This document shows positions 16,441 through 24,295 of a stretch of 64,000 bases of DNA, one piece after another. The position numbers and the translations under genes were made by a program. Within the stretch, counting starts at the first letter, position 1. Every line of letters begins with the position of its first letter. The notes beneath the pieces were generated by a model. The model did not search any database, was not told the origin of the DNA, and saw only the letters and a program-made list of their open reading frames with translations. The stretch is from Planctomycetia bacterium (lineage in GTDB: Bacteria > Planctomycetota > Planctomycetia > Pirellulales > UBA1268): NCBI GenBank assembly GCA_014192425.1, contig BJHK01000014.1:34906-98905 (forward strand). Direction: 5' to 3'.

Positions 16441-17608
16441 GCGACACGACGAACGACGCGAAAATCACCTGGATGCCGCCGACAATGAGCGCGGTGCCGA
16501 GCACCATCTCACGGATCCGCCCGCCGGAGCCAAAGCCGCCGCGCAGGAAGTCGAACGCCACGCCGGCCAGCACGACCGCCCCGATCCCGGTGAGCACACC
16601 GCCGGCGAGCACCGCCTTGTCGTCGCGGATCGCGCTCACCCACCGGTCGAGCCGCCGCGAACGGCCCACGAATCCACGCTTCACCGCCCAGACGCGGGCG
16701 ATCGTGCCCAGCGTCAGGCCGGAGATGCCAAGCTGAAACATCGCGCCGGCGGCGATCAGCCAATGGTCGCCGATCCAGAATCGGCCGAAGTGGGCGACCT
16801 CGTGAGGAGGGGTTCGGAAGAGCACGACGGCGATCAGCGTGGCCAGCGCGACGAGCACCAGTGACGGAATGATGAACAGCCACCGTGGCGAGAGCGCGAG
16901 CAAAAACCGCAGATGCCGCCAACCGTCCCGCCAGGGCCGCAGGTGCGGCTTGCGGTCGCGGCCGTCGGGATGGAGCGTGATCGGCAGCTCCGTCAGCTTC
17001 AGCCCCTTGAGGGCTGCCTTCACGACCAACTCGCTCGCAAACTCCATGCCCGGCGAGACGAGCTGCAGCCCGAGGGCCGCGTCGCGACGAAACGCCCGCA
17101 GGCCGCTGTGGGCGTCGCCGACGCCCGAATTGAAAAACAGATTGAGCACGCCCGAGAGCGCGGGGTTGCCGATGTAGCGGTTCATCGGGGGCATCGCGCC
17201 AGGCACGATCTTGCCCGTGAACCGGTTGCCCATGCAGATGTCGTAGCCCTCGACGAGCTTCGCCACCATCGGCACGCCCTCGCGGAAGTCGTACGAGGCG
17301 TCGGAATCACCCATTACGACGAACCGGCCGCGGGCCTCACGGATGCCGTGGATGAGCGCGGCGCCGTAGCCCCGCGTCGGGCACTCCGTGACGCGGCAGC
17401 CCCGCGAGCGGGCGTAGGCCTGACTGCCATCGATGCTGCCGTTGTCGGAGATGAGGATCTCCGCGGAGAGCCCCTGCTCGGCCAGCCGCCGCGCCGCCTC
17501 CTCGGCCGTGTCGATGCACGAGGGCAACGTGATCCGCTCGTCGAGGCAGGGCATCAGGACCGTGACGTCGATCTCGGCCGTATCTGCCACCCTTGGATCG
17601 GTGTCCAT
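16403..17608 (-). CDS. DPM1/DPG-like family 2 glycosyltransferase with C-terminal membrane segments
   Basis: 401 residues. The catalytic domain (residues ~10-235) has VTVLMPCLDERITLP, ILISDNGSIDGS, GYGAALIHGI and VMGDSDASYDF (the DxD-like site), then GNRFTGKI and DAHSGLRAFRRD, as in polyprenyl-phosphate glycosyl synthases. After SPRWLF come four or so membrane helices. Probably makes a polyprenyl-phosphate sugar at the inner face for use outside, possibly by the YfhO-like partner. It follows the ABC permease gene closely on the same strand. A GTG 18 bases further upstream is an alternative start. Confidence 0.85.
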   Translation of the reverse strand: MDTDPRVADTAEIDVTVLMPCLDERITLPSCIDTAEEAARRLAEQGLSAEILISDNGSIDGSQAYARSRGCRVTECPTRGYGAALIHGIREARGRFVVMGDSDASYDFREGVPMVAKLVEGYDICMGNRFTGKIVPGAMPPMNRYIGNPALSGVLNLFFNSGVGDAHSGLRAFRRDAALGLQLVSPGMEFASELVVKAALKGLKLTELPITLHPDGRDRKPHLRPWRDGWRHLRFLLALSPRWLFIIPSLVLVALATLIAVVLFRTPPHEVAHFGRFWIGDHWLIAAGAMFQLGISGLTLGTIARVWAVKRGFVGRSRRLDRWVSAIRDDKAVLAGGVLTGIGAVVLAGVAFDFLRGGFGSGGRIREMVLGTALIVGGIQVIFASFVVSLIDDELPPRPGA

Positions 17609-17629
17609 GAGAGCGGATTCTGCCACGGC

Positions 17630-18613
17630 TCACCCGACATCCCGCCGCTGGAAGAGCAGCACGGCCAGCGACAAGAGCGCCGTGATCAGCACGGCCGCGT
17701 AGGCCGCCACGCTCGCGAAATACTCCGGCGTGATCGCGTGCCCCTGCGAGAGGGCGTCGGCCGCCCAGAAGACCTGCAGGTTCGGCACCGCCACGTAGAG
17801 CGGCGCGAGCAGCCGCACGAGCGGGCTTGCACCCTCCGCCAGCGACCGCCCCAGGAAAAATTCGCTCACGAGCCCGAACAGAAACACGCCGCAGCAGATC
17901 AGGAGCGTGATCACCTGGTTGACCCGCGTGGAGGCCGCGATCGCCGCTGCGGAAAGCACAAGGATTGCGAGGAACACCATCCCGATCGCATACATCAGCT
18001 GCGGGTTGTAGTCGGTGAGCGGCCCCTGCAGCCACCAGTCGCGGGCCAGGATCGAGCAGATGCCGACGGCGATCGTGAGCATGCCGGCCAGGCAGGCCGT
18101 GAGCGTGGAGGGGAACGGCCGGCGATAGAGATAGTTCAAGAGCCCGGCCGTGAGCAGCGCGAGCAGGCCGAAGAGCAGGCTGAACGTGAGCACCGGGCCG
18201 TCGTAGATCTCGCCGCGGCCCATGCCCATCTGGGGCTTGTGCCGCACGGCCAGGAGGCAGGCGAGCGTGAGGATGTAGTAACCCACGCCGAGGGCTACGG
18301 CGACGCCGAGGAACTTGCCCACGATCACGGCGGCCCGCGTCACCGGCTTGCTCACGACCGTGAGCACCGTCTTGTTTTCGATCTCCTTGGAGAGCACACT
18401 CGATGCCGTAAACGCGGCCAGCAAGAGCCCCACGATGAGGAGGGTGCTGAGACAGAGATCAATGAGCAGTTTCTCGTCCTCCCCCATCGTGAAGGCGGCC
18501 AGGTTCACGTTGCAGACCATGGCCAAGAGCCCGACGAGCACCAGCACGATGAAGATCGGCTGGCGGATCGCCTCCAAAAAGGCGTTACGGGCGATCGAGA
18601 AAATTGGCGGCAT
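17630..18613 (-). CDS. ABC-2-type transporter permease
   Basis: 327 residues with about six or seven membrane helices and the ABC-2 permease pattern: IFSIARNAFLEAIRQPIF at the cytosolic start, then a helix, then SSVLSKEIENKTVLTVVSKP, the coupling segment also seen in gliding-motility and NosY-type permeases. The ATP-binding partner is not adjacent on this strand; the ATPase some 4.5 kb away on the other strand is the obvious candidate, already next to its own larger permease. It shares a 78-base divergent gap with the first SPFH gene, so both could be under common control. Confidence 0.85.
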   Translation of the reverse strand: MPPIFSIARNAFLEAIRQPIFIVLVLVGLLAMVCNVNLAAFTMGEDEKLLIDLCLSTLLIVGLLLAAFTASSVLSKEIENKTVLTVVSKPVTRAAVIVGKFLGVAVALGVGYYILTLACLLAVRHKPQMGMGRGEIYDGPVLTFSLLFGLLALLTAGLLNYLYRRPFPSTLTACLAGMLTIAVGICSILARDWWLQGPLTDYNPQLMYAIGMVFLAILVLSAAAIAASTRVNQVITLLICCGVFLFGLVSEFFLGRSLAEGASPLVRLLAPLYVAVPNLQVFWAADALSQGHAITPEYFASVAAYAAVLITALLSLAVLLFQRRDVG

Positions 18614-18691
18614 GCCTACAGGATACCGGGGAAATCGCCCTCATCGAAATCTCATACGCGGCTGCATGATGGGGATGGCAGGATCTTCTTC

Positions 18692-20758
18692 ATGAATCGC
18701 GACGAATTGACATACAGCCGGGCGACCACGGCCGCCCTTGCCGGGCTCGCCGTCCAGATCGTGCTCTGCGTGGCCACGGGCCTGATCGGCGCCTGGGCGC
18801 AGAGCCCGGCGATCCAGGCGGCCACCTGGCACATCGCCGGCGGCATCCCGATCTGGATCATCCTCGCGATCATCTACCAGCAGCACCGTGTGGAGCGGAC
18901 GGAGTCGCTCGCCGCCGAGAAGCTCGCCACGCAAGACGCCACCAGCGCCGCCATCTTCGGCGAGACGAGCGACGAACTGCAGCTGGCCCGCAACCGGCTC
19001 GACCGGCTCTATGCCTACGGCCTGCCGGCGGTGAGCTTCGCCGTGGCGTTGTATTTGATCGCCGCGGGGGCCGCGATGCTCTATCGCGCCGCGGGCCTCG
19101 GCACCGACAGGGTCGCCCTCTCGCTCGCCAAAGACTGCAACCCCGTGGGACTCATGTTCGCGACCGCGGGCGTTGCCTTTGTGGCCTTCATCGCCGCCCG
19201 CTGGATCAGCGGCTATACGCGGGTGCGCGAATGGCAACTGCTCCGCGGCGGCGCGAGCTACCTGATGAGCACGTTCCTTGTGGCGGCCCTGCTCTTCGCG
19301 GGGGCGGCGGCGGTGGCGATCGTCAAGGAGACGACGTTCTTCGAATGGCTCGCCCGGCTCGTGCCCTGGATGATGATCCTCGTCGGCGGCGAGATTTTGC
19401 TCACGGCGCTCCTGGCCGCCTACCGCCCCAAGCGGCCGGGCGAGATTCCACGGCCCGCTTTCGACAGCCGGTTCCTCGGCCTGCTCACGGCGCCCGAGTC
19501 GCTCGGACAGGTGGTGGGCGAACTGATCAACTACCAGTTCGGCGTCGAAGTGTCGCGGAGCTGGTTCTATCAGATGCTCGGCCGGGCGGTGACGCCGCTG
19601 ACCGTCTTCGCCGGGGCCGTGCTCTTCGCCTTGAGCACGCTCGTGATCGTCGGCCCCGACGAGCAGGGCACTGTGCTGCGGCATGGCGCGCTCGCCCGCG
19701 GGCCGCTCGGGCCCGGCATGCACCTCAAGGCCCCCTGGCCGATCGAAACCTCGGAGATCTATCCGACCGGCAAGGTGCTGCAGCTTACGATCTCGAGCGA
19801 CAAGCTCGGCCGGTTCAAGAAGAAGCGGGAAGGGCTCCTCTGGACGGGCGGCGACGACGACGCGGCGAAGATGGGCCTCGAGTTCTTCCTCTGTGCCTCC
19901 GAGACCGGCGACGGCAGCGGCAGCTCGCTCTCGCTTCTCGTGGCCGACGTGATCGTGCAGTATCGGATCGGCGACCTCGTGAAGTTTCTCGAAGGCTCGA
20001 CCTCGGCCCGCGAATCGATCGAACTTGTGACGCAGCAGGAGGCGAGCAATTACTTCGCGGGCAAGACGCTCGAGGAACTGCTCTCCAAGGGCCGCACCGA
20101 AGGGGGTCCGGAGTTGCAGAAGCGAATCCAGGCCCGCGTCGATGCCCTCGGCCTCGGGTTTGAGATCGTGGATGTGGGCGTGACGACGCTCCAGCCGCCG
20201 CCGGGCAAGGTGGCCCGCGAGTTCCACCGCCAGATCGGCGCCCAGCAGGAGCGGGAGACGCTCGTGCAGATGGCTTACAAAGACGCGATCAAGACCCTCG
20301 CCAAGGTGGCCGGCTCCGTGGACCGCAGCCGCAAGATCAACGAGGCGATCATCCGGCTCGACGATTCCCGCACCGCCGCCGCCGAGGCCGCTGCCAAGAT
20401 CGGCGCCCGCGACATCCTGCCGCTCACCGCCCAGCAGCTCGCCAAGCAGGAGCTCGAGATCGAGGAACTGCTCGGCGAGGCCCGCGGCGAGGCGGCCGAG
20501 ATCGTGCACAAGGCCCGCTCCGACCGCTGGAAGAAGACGATCGGCGAGCGATCGGCCCTCGAGCGATTCGCCGGACAGCTGCTCGCCTACAAGGCCGCCC
20601 CCGCCTACTTCCGCACGAAGCAGTATCTGGAGGTGCTCGCCAATTCGCTGGTGGACCGCCGCAAGGTGGTGATCGCCGGCGACAAGGGGGATCTCCCGGT
20701 GCTCAACCTCGACTTCAGCGACCCGACCAACGCCATCGACACGCTCATCGGCGAATGA
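18692..20758 (+). CDS. Large SPFH/band-7 protein with polytopic N-terminal domain (HflK-like)
   Basis: 688 residues, far longer than a normal HflK (~400). Residues ~10-255 hold about six hydrophobic helices. A further helix (residues ~295-318) precedes the SPFH domain beginning at about residue 320: GPDEQGTVLRHGALARGPLG and GMHLKAPWPIE are the typical start. The C-terminal 200 residues are charged and helical (coiled-coil stalk), ending in a segment with LPVLNLDFSD. In known systems SPFH proteins form ring cages in the membrane, and HflK/HflC regulate FtsH. Here a membrane module is fused in front. First of three SPFH genes in a row. The start ATG follows GGCAGGA. Confidence 0.82.
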   Translation: MNRDELTYSRATTAALAGLAVQIVLCVATGLIGAWAQSPAIQAATWHIAGGIPIWIILAIIYQQHRVERTESLAAEKLATQDATSAAIFGETSDELQLARNRLDRLYAYGLPAVSFAVALYLIAAGAAMLYRAAGLGTDRVALSLAKDCNPVGLMFATAGVAFVAFIAARWISGYTRVREWQLLRGGASYLMSTFLVAALLFAGAAAVAIVKETTFFEWLARLVPWMMILVGGEILLTALLAAYRPKRPGEIPRPAFDSRFLGLLTAPESLGQVVGELINYQFGVEVSRSWFYQMLGRAVTPLTVFAGAVLFALSTLVIVGPDEQGTVLRHGALARGPLGPGMHLKAPWPIETSEIYPTGKVLQLTISSDKLGRFKKKREGLLWTGGDDDAAKMGLEFFLCASETGDGSGSSLSLLVADVIVQYRIGDLVKFLEGSTSARESIELVTQQEASNYFAGKTLEELLSKGRTEGGPELQKRIQARVDALGLGFEIVDVGVTTLQPPPGKVAREFHRQIGAQQERETLVQMAYKDAIKTLAKVAGSVDRSRKINEAIIRLDDSRTAAAEAAAKIGARDILPLTAQQLAKQELEIEELLGEARGEAAEIVHKARSDRWKKTIGERSALERFAGQLLAYKAAPAYFRTKQYLEVLANSLVDRRKVVIAGDKGDLPVLNLDFSDPTNAIDTLIGE

Positions 20759-20770
20759 AACAGTGAACCC

Positions 20771-21709
20771 ATGAAAAATTCCTTCACGATCCTCATGGGC
20801 GCGGTGATCGCCGCCGCCCTGCTCTCCTACATGTTTCTGTATCAGGTGCGGTACGACCAGGTGGCCGTCCGCACGACGTTCGACAAGGCCGACGCCGGGA
20901 GCGTACAGACCGATCCGGGGCTCAAGTTCCGCCTTCCATGGCCGATCCACAAGGTGACGCACTACTCGAAGCGGCTGCAGCTGCTCGAGGACACCGTCGA
21001 GGAACTGCAGACGGCCGACGGCAAGAGTGTGATCGTGAAGACCTACCTCACCTGGCGGATCGAAAACCCGCTCGACTTCTACGTCACGCTCAAGGACCCA
21101 GCCGAGGCCCAGCGGCAGCTCTCCAGCCGGCTCCGCGAGATCCGCGGCCTCATCAGCCGCTATCGGCTCGACCAACTCGTGAACCTCGACAAAAACGCGA
21201 TCAAGCTCGCCGAGATCGAGGACCAAGCCAAGGCGACGCTCGAGAAGTCGCTCGCCCAGTCGGGCTACGGGCTGAAGGTGGAGAGCGTGGGCATCTACAA
21301 GATCGTGCTTCCCGAATCGACCACCCAGAAGGTGTTCGAGACGATGATCACCACCCGCGAGCGGCTCAGCGAAAACGCGCTCCAGGAGGGGCAGGCCCAG
21401 GCCTCCGCGATCCGCAGCGAGGCCGAGAGCGCCCGCGAGCGGATCCTCGCCTTCGCGGAGCGGCGGGCCCAGACGATCCGCTCCAAGGGGGACCGCGAGG
21501 CATCGAAGGAATACGAGAGCTTCGCCGCCAACGAAGACTTCGCCGTCTTCCTCCGCAAGGTCGAGGCCTTGAAGAAGATGCTCGATCACAACACGACGTT
21601 CGTGCTCTCGGCCGACAGCCTCAGCATTCTCGACTGGTTCAACCGCGATCCCGGCCAGGCCGCCCCGGCCCAGCCGCGGGCCCCGCAGCCCCGTCCGCTG
21701 CCGCAGTGA
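20771..21709 (+). CDS. HflC-like SPFH/band-7 protein
   Basis: 312 residues, the usual HflC length. One N-terminal helix (residues ~5-25), then VRYDQVAVRTTFDKAD and GLKFRLPWPIHKVTHYSKRL, the start of the SPFH domain, continuing to SVGIYKIVLPES. A long charged coiled coil follows (residues ~195-275, TRERLSENALQEGQAQASAIR and on) and a Pro/Ala-rich tail. Twelve bases separate it from the preceding SPFH gene. Most likely a subunit of a hetero-oligomeric membrane cage with the genes on either side. No ftsH gene is in the window. Confidence 0.88.
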   Translation: MKNSFTILMGAVIAAALLSYMFLYQVRYDQVAVRTTFDKADAGSVQTDPGLKFRLPWPIHKVTHYSKRLQLLEDTVEELQTADGKSVIVKTYLTWRIENPLDFYVTLKDPAEAQRQLSSRLREIRGLISRYRLDQLVNLDKNAIKLAEIEDQAKATLEKSLAQSGYGLKVESVGIYKIVLPESTTQKVFETMITTRERLSENALQEGQAQASAIRSEAESARERILAFAERRAQTIRSKGDREASKEYESFAANEDFAVFLRKVEALKKMLDHNTTFVLSADSLSILDWFNRDPGQAAPAQPRAPQPRPLPQ

Positions 21710-21731
21710 CGTTCCCGGAAAACACAGCGCC

Positions 21732-23039
21732 ATGAGCGATCCAGCAGTCAACGACCTCCCGCCGCAGCAGGCCGCCCCAGCGCAGGCCGAGGATGTGGGC
21801 GACGTCTTCGATCCGGCGCAGCAGTCGCTCGCCGAGGCGCTGAAGGTGAGCTTCGGCATCCTCAAGTTCGCGATGTTCGGCCTGCTCGTGGCGTACTGCC
21901 TGAGCGGCACGTTCAGCGTGGGCTCCAACGAAGTGGCCCTCCGGCTGCGGTTCGGCGACTACGTGGGCGCTCCGGGGCAGCGGGTACTCGAGCGGGGCAC
22001 GTATCTCGCGGCGCCGTTCCCGATCGAGCAGGTGATCAAAGTTGACACCCGGCCCACGACGATCGATCTCGACCGCGAATTCTGGTACGAGATTACCGGC
22101 GGCGGTGATTCGAAGGAATCGTTCCGGTCGGGCCAGGCCAGGCCGCTCAATCCGATCAAGGACGGCTCGCTCCTCACGGGCGACTTCAACATCGCCCACG
22201 CCCGCTGGTCGCTCACCTACCGCGTCACCGACCCAGAGGACTACATCACGAACGTCGGCAAGCCATTGCTCGGCGAGGAGATCGTGCGGTGCGCGATCCA
22301 GCAGGGGATCGTGCAGGCCACGGCGCAGCTGCCGGCGGAGGACTTTCTCAAGGGGGTGGTGAACCGGGACCTCGCAATCGGCATCGCCCAGCGGCGGCTC
22401 GACGAGATGAAGACGGGCCTCACGATCGACCAGCTCAACCTCGACCAGGTGACCGCGCCGATGGCCGTGGTGAAAAGCTTCGACGACGTGACCACCGCCG
22501 AGGCCGACCGTTCGCAGCGGATCGTGGCCGCACAGCAGGACCGCACCCGGATCCTGGCCGAGTCCGCCGGCGAGGCCGCGGAGAAGCTCGTGGCGCTGGT
22601 GACGGAGTACGAGCAGGCCGTGGAGGCGGGCACGGCCGCCGAGGCCGCCGCCGCCGAGGCCAAGATCGACCAGGCGTTCGCTGAACTCAAGGTGGAGAAC
22701 GCGATGGTCGGCGGCGAGGCGGCGCAGGTGATCAATGGAGCCAATACCTACCGCACGCAGGTGGTCGAGCGGGTGAAGTCGGAGCGGGAGATGTTCGAGC
22801 GGCTCCTGCCGCAGTATCAGCAGAACCCGCGGATCATCCGCTCGCGGCTCTGGGAGGATGCCCGCGAGCAGATTCTCACGGGCGACGTCGAGACCTTCTA
22901 CACCGTGCCGGGCCAGCTCCAGCTTCAGCTCAACCGCGATCCCGAGATCCAGAAGATGAAGCAGCAGGAGCAGCTGCGGAATCTGAAAAGAGAGCAGAAG
23001 GAAATGCAGCGGGCCCGCCAGCTGCAGACCGGAAAATAG
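21732..23039 (+). CDS. HflK-like SPFH/band-7 protein
   Basis: 435 residues. A Pro/Gln-rich cytosolic N-terminus (residues 1-45), one helix (ILKFAMFGLLVAYCLSGTF), then SVGSNEVALRLRFGDYVG and GTYLAAPFPIEQV, the HflK-type SPFH start. An insertion rich in Gly and charged residues sits near residues 118-140. SPFH core ends around NLDQVTAPMAVVKSFDDV, then a long Ala/Glu-rich coiled coil (residues ~250-350) and a Gln-rich basic tail. Third member of the SPFH series, 22 bases after the HflC-like gene and 16 bases before the ABC ATPase, suggesting a single transcript. Confidence 0.88.
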   Translation: MSDPAVNDLPPQQAAPAQAEDVGDVFDPAQQSLAEALKVSFGILKFAMFGLLVAYCLSGTFSVGSNEVALRLRFGDYVGAPGQRVLERGTYLAAPFPIEQVIKVDTRPTTIDLDREFWYEITGGGDSKESFRSGQARPLNPIKDGSLLTGDFNIAHARWSLTYRVTDPEDYITNVGKPLLGEEIVRCAIQQGIVQATAQLPAEDFLKGVVNRDLAIGIAQRRLDEMKTGLTIDQLNLDQVTAPMAVVKSFDDVTTAEADRSQRIVAAQQDRTRILAESAGEAAEKLVALVTEYEQAVEAGTAAEAAAAEAKIDQAFAELKVENAMVGGEAAQVINGANTYRTQVVERVKSEREMFERLLPQYQQNPRIIRSRLWEDAREQILTGDVETFYTVPGQLQLQLNRDPEIQKMKQQEQLRNLKREQKEMQRARQLQTGK

Positions 23040-23055
23040 TGCAGGGAGGACTGAC

Positions 23056-24291
23056 ATGATCACACAGGCGGCTCCCACCACAGTGGCGGCGGACGACTCA
23101 CGACCCGTGGACATCAAGTGCGTCGGGGTCACGAAGATCTTTCGGGACTTCTGGATGCGACCGCGGGTCCGCGCGGTGGACGGCGTCGATCTCGAGGTCC
23201 GTCGCGGGCAGGTGTATGGACTGCTCGGCCCCAACGGCTCGGGCAAGAGCACCACGATCAAGATGCTCCTCGGCCTGCTCACGCCCACGGCCGGCCGGAT
23301 CGCCGTGATGGGGAAGCGGCCCCGGCACGTGGATGCAAAAAAGGACATCGGCTACCTGCCTGAGGAGAGCTATCTCTACCGGTTTCTCTCAGCCCGTGAG
23401 ACGCTCGACTACTACGGCCGGCTGTTCCGGATTCCCGCGGCGATCCGCCGCGAGCGGGTGAGCAAACTCCTGGAGATGGTGGGCCTCGAGGCGGTCGAGC
23501 ATCGGCCGGTGGGGGAGTTTTCCAAGGGCATGCAGCGGCGGGTGGGGCTCGCCCAGAGCCTGATCAACGATCCGCAGCTTTTGATTCTCGATGAGCCGAC
23601 GAGTGGCATGGATCCGGTCGGCGCCCGCCAGATCAAGGACGTGATCGAGAAGCTCGCCGAGCGGGGCAAGACGATCCTGCTGTGCACGCATCTGCTCTCC
23701 GACGTCGAGGACCTCTGCGAACGGGTGGCGATCATGTTCGGCGGCAAGGTGCGGGCCGAGGGCACCTGCGGCGAACTGCTCGAACAGCAGAACCTGACGA
23801 ATCTGCAGACCGACCGGCTGCCGGCCGACGCGCTGGCGGAGATCGAGGCCGTGCTCGCGAAGCGGGGCCTCGGCCTCCGGAGCGTCGAGCAGCCCCGGCG
23901 ACGGCTGGAGTCGCTGTTCCTCGAGATCGTGGATACCGCCCGCAAGGAAGGCACGCACACCAGCGGCGCCCGAAGTGGCGGCCAGATCGCCGACTTCCTC
24001 CGCGCGGGCGCCACGGAGGTGGCCGGCGATACGGAGACCGACGGCGAGGAGATCCTCGACTCGCTCGCCGCCAAGGCTGCAGCGCCGCAGCCCGCGCCGG
24101 CAGCGACCGCCACGGCCGCGGTCCGCGACGCGGGCCACCAAGAAGGCGACACCCTTGCCGACCTCGTCGCCCGCCCGACGCCCCCGCCAGTGGCAGCTCA
24201 CCCAGCACAGGCTCCGCAGGCGGTCGAGGCCGACACCGGCCCGGACGAGGATCCCGACGACGACGTGCTCGCCTCCCTCACCCGCCGGTGA
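23056..24291 (+). CDS. ABC transporter ATP-binding protein with long C-terminal extension
   Basis: 411 residues; a plain ABC-2 ATPase is ~300. Walker A is LLGPNGSGKST (residues ~56-66), the Q-loop is near YLPEESYLY, the signature SKGMQRRVGLAQ near 155, Walker B LLILDEPTSGMD near 175, and the switch His in CTHLLSDVEDL near 210. All catalytic positions look intact. From about residue 300 the protein becomes Ala/Pro-rich and ends acidic (DTGPDEDPDDDVLASL), which looks disordered and may be a docking tail. GGAGG stands before the ATG. The permease gene follows after 4 bases, so the two form one exporter or membrane-remodelling unit with the SPFH genes in front. Confidence 0.93.
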   Translation: MITQAAPTTVAADDSRPVDIKCVGVTKIFRDFWMRPRVRAVDGVDLEVRRGQVYGLLGPNGSGKSTTIKMLLGLLTPTAGRIAVMGKRPRHVDAKKDIGYLPEESYLYRFLSARETLDYYGRLFRIPAAIRRERVSKLLEMVGLEAVEHRPVGEFSKGMQRRVGLAQSLINDPQLLILDEPTSGMDPVGARQIKDVIEKLAERGKTILLCTHLLSDVEDLCERVAIMFGGKVRAEGTCGELLEQQNLTNLQTDRLPADALAEIEAVLAKRGLGLRSVEQPRRRLESLFLEIVDTARKEGTHTSGARSGGQIADFLRAGATEVAGDTETDGEEILDSLAAKAAAPQPAPAATATAAVRDAGHQEGDTLADLVARPTPPPVAAHPAQAPQAVEADTGPDEDPDDDVLASLTRR

Positions 24292-24295
24292 ACCG

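Noticed and set aside
18641..21928. Very long open frame (about 1095 codons) on the minus strand across the SPFH genes
   Set aside because: It is antisense to three clear SPFH genes, has Arg/Gly/His-rich composition typical of GC-rich shadow frames and no recognisable domain.
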